Below are positions 1 to 10,256 of a stretch of 64,000 nucleotides of DNA, in pieces. The DNA is taken from positions 496,001-560,000 of the forward strand of contig NZ_SCOM01000001.1 in assembly GCF_005508865.1 (NCBI RefSeq), in the 5' to 3' direction. The notes beneath the pieces were generated by a model. The model had not been told where the DNA came from. It worked only from the letters and a program-made list of their open reading frames with translations, and did no database searches. This DNA comes from Pseudomonas sp. F(2018) (GTDB lineage Bacteria > Pseudomonadota > Gammaproteobacteria > Pseudomonadales > Pseudomonadaceae). Position 1 is the stretch's first letter. The number at the start of each line of letters is the position of its first letter. The position numbers and the translations under genes were made by a program.

Positions 1-1432
<1,432 letters not shown>

Positions 1433-1572
1433 TCGCTGGCGGCTTTGAGTGGCTGCAGACCATAGCGCGCGCTGTCATGCGTTGCCAGCGGCCATGGTGT
1501 TGCCCGGTACGTGGCAAGCCTGCGGATGGCGATCTAGGCTCGTCGGAGGTAGTCACCAATGACGGGTTCGCC

Positions 1573-2403
1573 ATGAGCAAACAGAAGAAGGCAGCACAGG
1601 GAAAGGCCGCGGTCTCCGCCAAGGCAGCGGACGCAAAACTCTCGCGCAAGGACTACGAGGAGCAGCTGCATAAGCTGCACGTCGAGCTGGTCAAGCTGCA
1701 GCAGTGGGTGGTGGCCAGCGGCGCCAAGGTGGTGATCGTCTTCGAGGGGCGTGATGGCGCCGGCAAGGGCGGCACCATCAAGGCGCTGACCGAACGGGTC
1801 AGCCCGCGGGTGTTCCGTGTGGTGGCGCTGCCGGCGCCCACCGAGCGGGAGAAGAGCCAGATGTACATCCAGCGCTACCTGACGCAGATGCCGGCGGCGG
1901 GGGAGGTCGTGATCTTCGATCGCAGCTGGTACAACCGCGCCGGGGTGGAGCGGGTGATGGGCTTCTGCAGCGAGAGCCAGGTGCAGAAGTTTCTCGCCCA
2001 GGCGCCAATGTTCGAGCGCACCGTGGTCGAGTCCGGCGTCATCCTGCTCAAGTACTGGCTGGAGGTCAGCCCGCAGGAGCAGGAGCGGCGCCTGCACGCG
2101 CGCATCGACGACGGGCGCAAGACCTGGAAGCTGTCGCCGATGGACATCAAGTCGTTCAACCGCTGGGACGACTACACCCAGGCCCGCGACGAGATGTTCG
2201 AGTCCACCGACACGCCCTGGGCGCCCTGGTATATGGCGCGCTCGGAAGACAAGAAGCGGGTGCGGCTGAACCTGATCAGCCACCTGCTGGAGCAGATCCC
2301 CTACCAGCCGGTGGAGCAGCCCGAGGTCAAGCTGCCCAAGCGCAAGATCGGCAAGTACAAGGCGGCCAACTACCCCTTCAAGTACATCGCCGAGCCGTTC
2401 TGA
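1573..2403 (+). CDS. ppk2: Polyphosphate kinase 2 (PPK2 family)
   Basis: The 276-residue product transfers phosphate between inorganic polyphosphate and nucleotides in the cytosol (PPK2 family). Walker A is GRDGAGKGG at residues 59-67 and the Walker B-type motif is FDRSWYNRAG around residue 115; a lid-region arginine-rich segment follows. Length and single-domain layout fit class I PPK2. ATG at 1573 begins MSKQKKAAQG and is preferred; the upstream extension of the frame has no good ribosome site. A strong Shine-Dalgarno (GGAGG, 1545-1549) lies rather far upstream and would serve an out-of-frame ATG at 1559 followed by a quick stop. Substrate preference (ADP/GDP or AMP) is not resolved by eye. 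Confidence 0.92.
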   Translation: MSKQKKAAQGKAAVSAKAADAKLSRKDYEEQLHKLHVELVKLQQWVVASGAKVVIVFEGRDGAGKGGTIKALTERVSPRVFRVVALPAPTEREKSQMYIQRYLTQMPAAGEVVIFDRSWYNRAGVERVMGFCSESQVQKFLAQAPMFERTVVESGVILLKYWLEVSPQEQERRLHARIDDGRKTWKLSPMDIKSFNRWDDYTQARDEMFESTDTPWAPWYMARSEDKKRVRLNLISHLLEQIPYQPVEQPEVKLPKRKIGKYKAANYPFKYIAEPF

Positions 2404-2419
2404 GCCATAAGCGGGAAGG

Positions 2420-2469
2420 GTAGGGCGGGTGAAACCCGCGTAGGATCGCGCAGGTTTCACCCGCCCTAC
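2420..2469. repeat. REP-like inverted repeat
   Basis: Perfect 17-base arms (2420-2436 and 2453-2469, beginning GTAGGGCGGGTGAAACC) are separated by a 16-base loop in the ppk2-uraA intergenic space. This is the form of the extragenic palindromes scattered through Pseudomonas chromosomes, usually mobilised by RAYT-type transposases; no such gene is present here. Confidence 0.7.
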
Positions 2470-2482
2470 GTGAGCTGCATAA

Positions 2483-2510
2483 AAAAAGCCCCGCGAGAGC
2501 GGGGCTTTTT
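2483..2510. terminator. Bidirectional rho-independent terminator
   Basis: The stem AAAAAGCCCCGC / GCGGGGCTTTTT with loop GAGA sits between the convergent ppk2 (plus) and uraA (minus) genes. A-tract and T-tract flank both sides, so it can serve both. Confidence 0.9.
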
Positions 2511-2513
2511 CAT

Positions 2514-3776
2514 TCAGATCTCCGGGTCGATCGGCGGGTGCTTGTGCCAGGCGCTGCCGCCCGGCAGCAGCAGGTTCAGCGCCAGGGCGCTGATGGCGCA
2601 CAGGGAGATGCCGGACAGGGCGAACTCCTTGCCGCCGATGACCATGCCGCCGATGCCGAACACCAGGGTCACCGAGACGATGATCAGGTTGCGCGCCTCG
2701 GACAGATCCACTTGGTGACGGATCAGGGTGTTCAGGCCGACCACCGCGATGGAGCCGAACAGCAGGCAGAGGATGCCGCCCATCACCGGGACCGGGATGG
2801 CCTGCAGCGCCGCGCCGAACTTGCCGATAAAGGCCAGCAGAATCGCGAACACGGCCGCCCAGGTCATCACCTTGGGGTTGAAGCTCTTGGTCAGCATCAC
2901 CGCGCCGGTGACTTCTGCGTAGGTCGTGTTGGGCGGGCCGCCGAACAGGCCGGCGGCCGAGGTGGCCAGGCCGTCGCCGAGCAGGGTGCGGTGCAGGCCG
3001 GGCTTGCGCACGAAGTCGTTGCCGGTGACGGTGCCGACCGCGATCACTCCGCCGATGTGCTCGATGGCCGGGGCCAGGGCCACCGGCACCATGTAGAGGA
3101 TGGCGCCCAGGTGGAACTCGGGGGCGACGAAGTTGGGCATGGCCAGCCAGGGCGCGGCGACGATGCCAGCGGTGTCGATCACCCCGAAGAAGGCGGCCAG
3201 GCTGCAGCCCACGGCGATGCCGGCGAGGATCGGTACCAGGCGGAACAGGCCGCGGCCGAGCACCGCTACCAGTAGGGTGGTGACCAGTGCCGGCATGGAG
3301 ATGAACATGGCGGTCTGGTAGGGCACCAGTTCGGCGGCACCGTCGCCGGTCTTGCCCATGGCCATGTTCACCGCGACCGGCGACAGGGCCAGTCCGATGG
3401 CGATGATCACCGGGCCGATCACCACTGGCGGCAGGATGCGGTCGATGAAGCCAGGCCCTTTCAGCTTCACGGCCAGGCCGAGGAAGGTGTAGACGAAGCC
3501 GGCGGCGACCACGCCGCCAAGCACCGCCGGCAGGCCGAACTCACCCTGGGCGGCGATAATCGGCGCGATGAAGGCGAAGCTCGATGCCAGGAACACCGGC
3601 ACCTGGCGCCCGGTGGCCAGCTGGAACAGCAGGGTGCCGACGCCGGCGGTGAACAGCGCCACGTTCGGATCCATGCCGGTGATTAGTGGCATCAGCACCA
3701 GGGCGCCGAAGGCGACGAACAGCATCTGCGCGCCGGAGAGGATCTGCCGCGGCAGCGGGTCGTTGTACTCGCTCAT
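2514..3776 (-). CDS. uraA: Uracil/xanthine permease (NCS2 family, UraA-like)
   Basis: This 420-residue inner-membrane nucleobase:proton symporter of the NCS2 family imports uracil. It has about 14 hydrophobic segments, an N-terminal QILSGAQMLFVAFGA that is typical of UraA, and the NCS2 regions containing AIEHIGGVIAVG and GGPPNTTYAEVTGA. It lies 2 bases downstream of upp on the same strand, so the pair is a uracil import and salvage operon. ATG 3776 gives the usual family N-terminus (MSEYNDPLPRQILSG). Specificity for uracil is inferred from the pairing with upp. Confidence 0.92.
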   Translation of the reverse strand: MSEYNDPLPRQILSGAQMLFVAFGALVLMPLITGMDPNVALFTAGVGTLLFQLATGRQVPVFLASSFAFIAPIIAAQGEFGLPAVLGGVVAAGFVYTFLGLAVKLKGPGFIDRILPPVVIGPVIIAIGLALSPVAVNMAMGKTGDGAAELVPYQTAMFISMPALVTTLLVAVLGRGLFRLVPILAGIAVGCSLAAFFGVIDTAGIVAAPWLAMPNFVAPEFHLGAILYMVPVALAPAIEHIGGVIAVGTVTGNDFVRKPGLHRTLLGDGLATSAAGLFGGPPNTTYAEVTGAVMLTKSFNPKVMTWAAVFAILLAFIGKFGAALQAIPVPVMGGILCLLFGSIAVVGLNTLIRHQVDLSEARNLIIVSVTLVFGIGGMVIGGKEFALSGISLCAISALALNLLLPGGSAWHKHPPIDPEI

Positions 3777-3778
3777 GC

Positions 3779-4417
3779 TCAGGCGTCCTTCTGCTTGGTG
3801 CCGAATATCTTGTCGCCGGCGTCACCCAGGCCGGGAATGATGTAGCCGTGTTCGTTGAGGCGCTGGTCGATGGAGGCGGTATAGATGATCACATCTGGAT
3901 GGGCGTCCTCGACCTTCTGGATGCCCTCGGGGGCGGCGACCAGGACCATGGCGCGGATCTCCTTGCAGCCAGCCTTCTTCAGCAGGTCGATGGTGGCGAC
4001 CATGGAGCCGCCGGTGGCCAGCATCGGGTCGACGATCAGCGCCAGGCGCTCGTCGATCTCCGGCGCCAGCTTCTCCAGGTAGGTGTGTGCCTGCAGGGTC
4101 TCCTCGTTGCGCGCGATGCCCACGGCGCTGACCTTGGCGCCCGGCACCAGGCTGAGCACGCCGTCGAGCATGCCGATGCCGGCACGCAGGATCGGCACCA
4201 CGGTGATCTTCTTGCCGGCGATCTTCTCCACCTGCACCGGTCCGGCCCAGCCCTGAATCTCGTAGTGCTCCAGCGGCAGGTCGTTGGTCGCCTCGTAGGT
4301 CAGCAGGGCGCCCACTTCCTGGGCCAGTTCGCGGAAGTTCTTGGTACTGATGTCGGCGCGGCGCATCAGACCGATCTTGTGGCGGATCAGCGGATGGCGG
4401 ATCTCACGGATGGGCAT
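3779..4417 (-). CDS. upp: Uracil phosphoribosyltransferase
   Basis: The 212-residue cytosolic enzyme makes UMP from uracil and PRPP in pyrimidine salvage. The PRPP-binding loop is visible as [13 protein letters not shown] and the uracil-binding C-terminus as [16 protein letters not shown], both hallmarks of bacterial Upp. Length is standard. ATG 4417 is preceded on the minus strand by GGAGAA. It is the first gene of the upp-uraA operon and is divergent from hpt; the 196 bp between them must hold both promoters. Confidence 0.97.
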   Translation of the reverse strand: MPIREIRHPLIRHKIGLMRRADISTKNFRELAQEVGALLTYEATNDLPLEHYEIQGWAGPVQVEKIAGKKITVVPILRAGIGMLDGVLSLVPGAKVSAVGIARNEETLQAHTYLEKLAPEIDERLALIVDPMLATGGSMVATIDLLKKAGCKEIRAMVLVAAPEGIQKVEDAHPDVIIYTASIDQRLNEHGYIIPGLGDAGDKIFGTKQKDA

Positions 4418-4613
4418 GCGGAGTTCTCCGGGGCGGGAAGGAAATTCTGGCTAGAGTAAAGCACTGGTAATGCCGTCTAGAAGCCGCGCAGTTTAACGGT
4501 TTAGCTGTTCGATTGGTCAGAAAATATGCTGCCGGACTTGCCCTCTGGCGCCCATCTGAGTACCTTTGCCGGCCATTTTTTAACCAGCCCACTTTTACCT
4601 TCCGGAGCACGCC

Positions 4614-5171
4614 ATGTCCGCCGATCTCGCCCACATCCGCCAAGTCATGGCCGAAGCCGATTGCCTGTTCAACGAGGCCCAGGTGGAGGCCGCCATCGAC
4701 CAGGTGGCCGCGGCCATCAACGGCGAGCTGGCCGAGCGCAACCCGGTGGTGTTCTGCGTGATGAATGGCGGCCTGATCTTCGCCGGCAAGCTGCTGCCCA
4801 AGCTGGGCTTCCCGCTGGAGCTGTCCTACCTGCACGCCACCCGCTACCGCAGCGAGACCACCGGCGGCGAGCTGTTCTGGAAGGCCAAGCCGGAAATCTC
4901 CTTCATCGATCGCGAAGTGCTGATCATCGACGACATCCTCGACGAGGGGCACACCCTGTCGGCCATCATCGAGTTCTGCAAGCACGCCGGCGCCAGCGCC
5001 GTGCACACCGCCGTGCTGATCGACAAGACCCATGACCGCAAGGCCCGCCCGGACCTCAAGGCGGACTACGTTGGCCTGCCCTGCGAGGATCGCTTCATCT
5101 TCGGTTACGGCATGGACTACAAGGGCTACTGGCGCAACGCCGCGGGCATCTTCGCGGTTAAAGGCCTGTAA
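4614..5171 (+). CDS. hpt: Hypoxanthine-guanine phosphoribosyltransferase
   Basis: The 185-residue type I phosphoribosyltransferase salvages hypoxanthine/guanine to IMP/GMP. The PRPP motif VLIIDDILDEGHTLS and the purine-loop FIFGYGMDYKGYWRN are clear. The same position relative to upp is occupied in PAO1 by PA4645. ATG 4614 is preceded by CCGGAGC. The stop codon abuts the GTG of the downstream cupin gene, so the two are probably co-transcribed. Confidence 0.93.
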   Translation: MSADLAHIRQVMAEADCLFNEAQVEAAIDQVAAAINGELAERNPVVFCVMNGGLIFAGKLLPKLGFPLELSYLHATRYRSETTGGELFWKAKPEISFIDREVLIIDDILDEGHTLSAIIEFCKHAGASAVHTAVLIDKTHDRKARPDLKADYVGLPCEDRFIFGYGMDYKGYWRNAAGIFAVKGL

Positions 5172-5666
5172 GTGCGCGCACCGGTGTTTCTCGACCGCGC
5201 CCTGTTCGCCGAGCTGGCGGGCAAGGCGGCAGAGGCCCCGCGCCGGCGCGCCCACCACAACCTGCACGACATGAGCGAGCCCTGCCACCGCCTGGCGGTG
5301 GGGCTGCAGCCCGACACCTATATTCCTCCCCATCGTCACCTGTCAGCCGACAAGGCCGAGACCCTGCTGGTGCTGCAGGGGCGCATCGGCCTGCTGCTGT
5401 TCGCCGAGGACGGCAGCCTGCAGCAGACCCGTCTGCTCGAAGCCGGCGGCGACTGCCGGGGCGTGGATCTCACTCCCGGTCAGTTCCACGCCCTGGTGGT
5501 ACTGACGGCCGACAGCATCCTCTTCGAATGCAAGGCCGGCCCCTATCGGCCGCTGGTCGAGGCCGAGCAGGCCGCCTGGGCGCCGCGCGAGGGCGAACCA
5601 GGGGTGGCCGATTACCTGGCCTGGATGCGCGCGCAGTTCCGGCCGCTCGGCGACTCGCCGGTCTAG
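5172..5666 (+). CDS. WbuC-family cupin protein
   Basis: The 164-residue protein has the WbuC arrangement: an N-terminal segment containing ARRRAHHNLHD-like sequence, then a cupin barrel with metal-type histidines in YIPPHRHLSADKAET and GQFHALVVL. WbuC proteins are found in O-antigen loci and as stand-alone genes in Pseudomonas; their reaction is not settled. The GTG start at 5172 follows the hpt TAA directly, giving translational coupling. ATG is absent nearby in frame, so GTG is the best choice. Function remains open. Confidence 0.8.
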   Translation: MRAPVFLDRALFAELAGKAAEAPRRRAHHNLHDMSEPCHRLAVGLQPDTYIPPHRHLSADKAETLLVLQGRIGLLLFAEDGSLQQTRLLEAGGDCRGVDLTPGQFHALVVLTADSILFECKAGPYRPLVEAEQAAWAPREGEPGVADYLAWMRAQFRPLGDSPV

Positions 5667-5771
5667 TCGCGGTCCACGGGACTCCCGGCTGCTGCCTTTA
5701 GTCGCGTTGAGCGGCGCACGGGGCAAGGGTAAACTGCCGGCCCCCGTGATGCCCGCTAGCTGGAGTGCGTG

Positions 5772-6059
5772 ATGCGTAAAGACAAGAAACAGGTGATTGG
5801 CGAAGAGATCAGCGACGACTCGATCAAGCTGTTCCTCGACGTCGAGCCGGCGGATGACACCCCGCCGTCCCTGCACAAGCTGGTCAAGGCCTACCGCGGC
5901 CTGCGCATCGACGACTTCGAGAAATTCCTGACCTTCTTCAAGCAGGCCGGCTACGACCTGAACGCGCGGGACGCCAAGGGCCAGGATTTCATCGCCCTGA
6001 TCCAGGATCAGCGCCTGGCCGAGCCCTACGTCGAAGCCGTTAAAGCAGCAAAAGCCTGA
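5772..6059 (+). CDS. Conserved small protein, PA4642 family
   Basis: This 95-residue soluble protein begins MRKDKKQVIGEEISDDSIK and is rich in charged residues. It matches the protein I recall as PA4642, which sits beside mqo in Pseudomonas. A GTG directly precedes the ATG (5769), but ATG 5772 is preferred. The motif-like stretch FLTFFKQAGYDLNARDAKGQ suggests a compact helical domain. No enzymatic motif is visible and the function is unknown. Confidence 0.85.
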   Translation: MRKDKKQVIGEEISDDSIKLFLDVEPADDTPPSLHKLVKAYRGLRIDDFEKFLTFFKQAGYDLNARDAKGQDFIALIQDQRLAEPYVEAVKAAKA

Positions 6060-6439
6060 GAGCCGTAGAAAAAATGACCGTCCGCCGGGGTTCGTGCATT
6101 TTTTGCGACTGAGCCCGCGGCAATAGTGGTATTGTGCGCGCCGTAAATCTCCCGAGCCGGCGCGGCAGCTGGTCTGGCGCGCGTCTTGCGTGCCCCGCTG
6201 AAGGGGCGTTGCAGAGCGTTTCGAGCTCTGCCGGGAAGTGAAGAATTGAACGTGCGGACCGCCCACAGGCGGTGCGCGCCGGACGAGGTTGCTCGGGATC
6301 GGTCAGGCCAAGTCATCGGCCACGGTGCGAGCCCTCCGAAGCTCCAGACACCCGTCTGGCTGCCAGTGATTAGACGTCGGTGCGCGGCTCAAAAGGCCGA
6401 TGTCAGCGGCTTGGTACTGCAGATCTTGGAGAAGCGTTA
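6060..6439 (+). other. Intergenic region / probable mqo leader
   Basis: These 380 bases before mqo contain no convincing gene; an 84-codon frame at 6186-6440 has atypical composition and runs into the mqo start. The stretch is GC-rich and has several short self-complementary segments (for example CCCGCTGAAGGGG and CCGCCCACAGGCGG), so a structured 5' leader is possible. I do not see a confident -35/-10 pair or a known riboswitch. Confidence 0.4.
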
Positions 6440-7927
6440 ATGACGCAAGTCAATCACGAAACTGTGGATGTGCTGCTGGTCGGGGCCGGCATCATGAGCG
6501 CCACCCTGGCGGTGCTGCTCAAGGAGCTGGACCCCAACCTCAAGCTGGAGATCGCCGAACTGCGTTCCTCCGGCGCCATCGAAAGCTCCAACCCGTGGAA
6601 CAACGCGGGTACCGGCCACGCCGGCCTCTGTGAGCTGAACTACACGCCGCAGGCGGCGAATGGTTCGGTGGACATCAAGAAGGCGGTGCAGATCAACACC
6701 CAGTTCGAGGTTTCCAAGCAGTTCTGGTCGTACCTGTGCGGCAAGAGCGCCTTCGGCTCGCCGAAGAACTTCATCAATCCGGTGCCGCACCTGAGCTTCG
6801 TCCGTGGCGAGAAGGATGTCGGTTTCCTCAAGACCCGTCATGCCGCGCTGACCCAGCATCATGCCTTCGCCGGCATGGAGTACACCGAAGACAAGGCCGC
6901 CATGGCCGAGTGGATGCCGCTGATGATGCAGGGCCGCGATGCCAACGAGCGCATCGCCGCGACCCGCGCGCTGAACGGCACCGACGTCAACTTCGGCGCC
7001 CTGACCAACCAGCTGCTGCAGTACCTCGCCCAGCAGGGCGGCACCACCGTCAGCTACAGCCAGAAGGTCACCGGCCTCAAGCGCACCGCCGACGGCTGGA
7101 GTGCCGAGGTCAAGAACACCAAGAGCGGCGAGCAGCGCGAGATCAAAGCCAAGTTCGTGTTCCTCGGCGCCGGTGGCGGCGCACTGCCGCTGCTGCAGAT
7201 GTCCGGCATCGAGGAAGGCAAGGGCTTCGGCGGCTTCCCGGTGAGTGGCCAGTGGCTGCGTTGCGACAACCCGGAAGTGGTCAAGCAGCACCAGGCCAAG
7301 GTCTACAGCCAGGCCGAAGTGGGCGCACCGCCCATGTCCGTGCCGCACCTGGACACCCGCGTGGTGGACGGCAAGACCTCGCTGCTGTTCGGCCCCTACG
7401 CCGGCTTCACCACCAAGTTCCTCAAGTACGGCTCGTTCCTCGACCTGCCGCTGTCGGTACGTCCGAGCAACATCGGCCCGATGCTGGCCGTGGCCCGCGA
7501 CAACTTCGACCTGACCCGCTACCTGATCAAGGAAGTGCTGCAGTCGCCGGAACAGCGCCTGGAATCCCTGCGCAAGTTCTACCCGAACCTGAACCCGGCC
7601 GACTGGCGCCTCGAGATCGCCGGCCAGCGCGTGCAGATCATCAAGAAGGACGCCAAGAAGGGCGGCATCCTGCAGTTCGGTACCGAACTGGTGGCGGCTG
7701 AGGACGGCACCATCGCGGCCCTGCTGGGTGCCTCGCCAGGTGCCTCGGTCACCGTATCGATCATGCTCAACCTGATCGAGCGCTGCTTCGCCGCGCAAGC
7801 CGGTAGCGCTGCCTGGGCCGCCAAGCTCAAGGAAATCTTCCCGGCCCGCGAGAAGGTGCTGGAAGAAGACGCCGCGCTGTACCGCTCGGTCAGCGAGCAG
7901 AGCGACAAGGCCCTGCAGCTCGTCTGA
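6440..7927 (+). CDS. mqo: Malate:quinone oxidoreductase
   Basis: The 495-residue FAD-dependent peripheral membrane enzyme oxidises malate to oxaloacetate and passes electrons to the quinone pool. The N-terminal dinucleotide fold appears as [15 protein letters not shown] (about residues 9-23), followed by the Mqo signature [20 protein letters not shown] and the C-terminal [14 protein letters not shown]. Length is normal. ATG 6440 with GGAGAAG (6428-6434) is clearly the start, removing an upstream extension. A strong terminator follows. PAO1 carries mqoB in the same neighbourhood. Confidence 0.97.
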   Translation: MTQVNHETVDVLLVGAGIMSATLAVLLKELDPNLKLEIAELRSSGAIESSNPWNNAGTGHAGLCELNYTPQAANGSVDIKKAVQINTQFEVSKQFWSYLCGKSAFGSPKNFINPVPHLSFVRGEKDVGFLKTRHAALTQHHAFAGMEYTEDKAAMAEWMPLMMQGRDANERIAATRALNGTDVNFGALTNQLLQYLAQQGGTTVSYSQKVTGLKRTADGWSAEVKNTKSGEQREIKAKFVFLGAGGGALPLLQMSGIEEGKGFGGFPVSGQWLRCDNPEVVKQHQAKVYSQAEVGAPPMSVPHLDTRVVDGKTSLLFGPYAGFTTKFLKYGSFLDLPLSVRPSNIGPMLAVARDNFDLTRYLIKEVLQSPEQRLESLRKFYPNLNPADWRLEIAGQRVQIIKKDAKKGGILQFGTELVAAEDGTIAALLGASPGASVTVSIMLNLIERCFAAQAGSAAWAAKLKEIFPAREKVLEEDAALYRSVSEQSDKALQLV

Positions 7928-7943
7928 TGCCCTAGCGCCAACG

Positions 7944-7970
7944 AAAAAGCCGCCCTCGGGCGGCTTTTTT
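7944..7970 (+). terminator. Rho-independent terminator of mqo
   Basis: The stem AAAAAGCCGCCC / GGGCGGCTTTTT with a two-base loop is followed by a T run. It also lies just beyond the 3' end of the convergent small gene at 7983-8219. Confidence 0.92.
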
Positions 7971-7982
7971 CATGCCCGGGAT

Positions 7983-8219
7983 TCAGGCGGCGAGGGCAGG
8001 GCGCGGGCGCATGCCGATGTGTCGCGGCGCGATCATCGCCTCCAGCGGCAATGCCTGGCCCAGCCACTGGTTGCGCAGCTCGCGCACTTCCACCCAGCCG
8101 GCCTCGGCTGGCAGTTCGCTTGCCTCGCGCAGGGCGCGGCAGGTGCCCGTGGCATCCAGCAGGGCGAACCGGCGCATCCTGGCGCGCGGGGGGGTAAGCA
8201 GGGACCATAGACTCATCAT
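7983..8219 (-). CDS. Hypothetical small protein (78 aa)
   Basis: The protein begins MMSLWSLLTPPRARMRR and contains LLDATGTCRALREASELP and VEVRELRNQWLGQALP. An AAGGAG ribosome site lies about 9 bases upstream of ATG 8219 on the minus strand (alternative ATG 8216). It is basic and soluble with no recognised domain. The frame extends upstream as an open frame of poor quality, so the short form is preferred. I recall similar small proteins in Pseudomonas but cannot assign a role. Confidence 0.65.
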   Translation of the reverse strand: MMSLWSLLTPPRARMRRFALLDATGTCRALREASELPAEAGWVEVRELRNQWLGQALPLEAMIAPRHIGMRPRPALAA

Positions 8220-8384
8220 CGAGCGATTCTCCTTCGGTTGCCGGAGTCTTATCGCATGCGGCGGTGACAGGGCGATGACAGGAACCGCACGGCCTCGGCG
8301 ACGGTCTGAAACACAGCTGTCGGCCCAGCGGAGCGGTGGGTATACTGCCGGCCATTTTCCGCAGCCACCTTCTGGAGATCGCTC

Positions 8385-8972
8385 ATGAAGAAACACCTGT
8401 TGTTCGGTCTGCTAGGCGCTCTCGGCGTCGCCCTCGTCGGCTGCGCCCACAGCCCGCAGCAGCTGCGCCCGCAGCCCAAGCTCAACGCCGCGCTGGTGGC
8501 CGTCGGCCAGGGCCAGCCGGTCGTGGTACGCGTTGCCGACGGTCGCCCGTCGCCGGTACTCGGCACCCGCGGCGGCCTGTATCCGGAAACCAGCGCCATC
8601 AGCGTGCAAGGCCAGGACATCCTGCCGCGCCTGCAGGCCGAGGCCGAGGCGGCCGTCCGCCTGCTCGGCTTCACGCCGAGCCAGAACGCCTACAACGCGC
8701 CGCAGCTGACCCTGACCCTGGCCGAGCTGAAGTACCAGTCGCCGAAGGAAGGCATGTACGTCACCGAGGCCGACATCAGCGCCACCTTCCGCGCCGATGT
8801 GCAGAACAGTGCCCGTCGCTACAGCGGCCGCTACGGCGCCTCGCTGAACCAGCGCTTTGGCATGGCGCCGAACCAGGAAACCAACACCAAGCTGATCAGC
8901 GACGTACTCAGCGACGCCCTGACCCGCACCTTCAAGGACCCGACCATCGGCCAGATGCTCGGCCAGCAGTAA
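8385..8972 (+). CDS. YajG family lipoprotein
   Basis: The 195-residue outer-membrane-type lipoprotein has signal peptide MKKHLLFGLLGALGVALVGC with lipobox LVGC, so lipidation at Cys20 is predicted. The mature part contains VRVADGRPSPVLGTRGG and the C-terminal LISDVLSDALTRTFKDPTIG, matching the YajG family of enterobacteria and pseudomonads, whose function is unknown. The promoter region contains TATACTGCCGGCC just upstream. A terminator follows directly. Confidence 0.88.
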   Translation: MKKHLLFGLLGALGVALVGCAHSPQQLRPQPKLNAALVAVGQGQPVVVRVADGRPSPVLGTRGGLYPETSAISVQGQDILPRLQAEAEAAVRLLGFTPSQNAYNAPQLTLTLAELKYQSPKEGMYVTEADISATFRADVQNSARRYSGRYGASLNQRFGMAPNQETNTKLISDVLSDALTRTFKDPTIGQMLGQQ

Positions 8973-8988
8973 GGCGTTCTGCGCAACG

Positions 8989-9015
8989 AAAAAGCCCGGC
9001 ATCGCCGGGCTTTTT
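8989..9015 (+). terminator. Rho-independent terminator (YajG gene / convergent gene)
   Basis: The stem AAAAAGCCCGGC / GCCGGGCTTTTT with a three-base loop lies between the convergent genes ending at 8972 and 9038, with A and T tracts on either side. Confidence 0.92.
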
Positions 9016-9037
9016 CATGTTCGGGCAGGCCGCCTGG

Positions 9038-9244
9038 TCAGGCCGCTTCGGCGTAAAGCTCTGGCAGGCTAAAGCCGGTGCGTTCGTCGATATCCGGCAG
9101 ATCGTAGTGCTCGTGGCCACCGAGGGCGCAATACACCAGCCAGTGGTAGTCCTGCACGTTGAAGGAGAGTTCATCTACCACGGCTTCCACTTCGTCCAGC
9201 GAGTCGATGAGATAGTCGCGGTCAACAGGTTGCGGGTTGAGCAT
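9038..9244 (-). CDS. Conserved hypothetical acidic protein (68 aa)
   Basis: This small acidic soluble protein begins MLNPQPVDRDYLIDSLDEV and contains YHWLVYCALGGHEHYDLPD. The start is preceded by GGAGGA on the minus strand, a strong ribosome site. Its position beside the YajG gene is conserved in Pseudomonas as far as I remember. No domain is recognised; the histidine/aspartate cluster near the middle is the only notable feature. Confidence 0.72.
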   Translation of the reverse strand: MLNPQPVDRDYLIDSLDEVEAVVDELSFNVQDYHWLVYCALGGHEHYDLPDIDERTGFSLPELYAEAA

Positions 9245-9285
9245 GGCGGGTCCTCCGCTGTTATGGAATTCGCTCCGTCACCACA

Positions 9286-9301
9286 GTGACTGGATAGTCA
9301 C
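9286..9301. promoter_or_regulatory. Perfect dyad GTGACT-N4-AGTCAC
   Basis: GTGACTGGATAGTCAC has 6-base perfect arms. It lies upstream of the minus-strand gene starting at 9244 and the plus-strand gene starting at 9585. A near-identical copy lies at 10123-10138. It could be a repressor or activator site; no regulator is assigned. Confidence 0.4.
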
Positions 9302-9584
9302 GGATGGAGTAACAAACCCTAGGCCAGTTGGATGACCGTTTTCAGACAATTTGGTGATAAGCACCAACGTTCGTCGGAACGCAGCTCATAACCAGGCGGG
9401 TTCCAGTAGACTGCCGCCCGCCAAACACGGGCCCTGGGGCCTTTTCCGGCGGGGCGCTGCCTGTTTCTGGTGCTCCGACGAGTGGCCAAGAAGGGCAGGG
9501 CAGAGCCTGGCGAGCCTCCTTGCCCGCTTCTGGTGCCAGCCTCTCCTGTCTATGGTGCATCTTTCTCCTGTTGAGGTGATTCGC

Positions 9585-9872
9585 GTGTCCCTGCAGTACC
9601 TCTGGACCCTGTTCTCGACCTATCCCGGGCAAGTGCTCAACGGCCTGGCATTGTTCTTTGCCGTCGCCGGCAGCTGGCTGCTGCTGGCCACCCGCCTGCG
9701 CGAGCAGCGTGCGGTTGCCCACCTAGCCGCCGACAGCGAACTGGACGAGATCGACGAGGAAACCTCGTTGCTGGACGAGCCGACCCAGCGCATCAACCGC
9801 TTCTTCTACGGTTTTGGTGGCGCCACTCTGGGCGCCGCTCTGCTGCTGTCCTGGTTCAGTACACGTATCTGA
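9585..9872 (+). CDS. Small inner-membrane protein of unknown function
   Basis: The 95-residue protein begins MSLQYLWTLFSTYPGQVLN. It has one transmembrane segment near residues 14-36 and another near the C-terminus (ATLGAALLLSWFSTRI), with an acidic loop (DSELDEIDEETSLLDEPTQR) between. GTG 9585 is preferred because GAGGTGA lies 5-6 bases upstream; an upstream ATG at 9552 would add 11 residues. The function is unknown. It is the last gene before the accessory cluster. Confidence 0.7.
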   Translation: MSLQYLWTLFSTYPGQVLNGLALFFAVAGSWLLLATRLREQRAVAHLAADSELDEIDEETSLLDEPTQRINRFFYGFGGATLGAALLLSWFSTRI

Positions 9873-10122
9873 GGCTGTCGGCGCTCTTGGCGTTTCGCCG
9901 AAATCTGCACAGATAGCGACCGGAAACCGGCCAGTCATCCTTTTTTCTCTGCTTTTCGTCGCAGCACTCTGCTCGACATTCCTCCGTCAGCGCCTGAGGC
10001 CAGTCTCGGAAGTTCTACCGGCGCTACTGCCAATAGGTGCACCAAATTAGCTGCGCCGTTGTGGGGCGATCGTACCTGCAGCGAATCCGACGTCATGGTT
10101 GGCAGTATTCTGCGCAGTTGTC

Positions 10123-10138
10123 GTGACTGGATGGTCAT
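10123..10138. promoter_or_regulatory. Second copy of the TGACTGGATRGTCA motif
   Basis: GTGACTGGATGGTCAT differs from the site at 9286-9301 at two positions. It lies at the edge of the AT-rich cluster promoter region, about 130 bases upstream of the -35 element. Confidence 0.35.
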
Positions 10139-10256
10139 ATTGCAGGGTGGACTATTAATGAATTTAGAACTCTCTTTCTAATTAAACGTGCCGCCGATTT
10201 AAGTTGATATTGCCTGTGGCAAACATGGCGATAGGCCATTCATTACAGAAATAGTT

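Noticed and set aside
6186..6440. 84-codon frame upstream of mqo
   Set aside because: Its residue composition is atypical and Arg-rich, it lacks a ribosome site and it runs into the mqo start.
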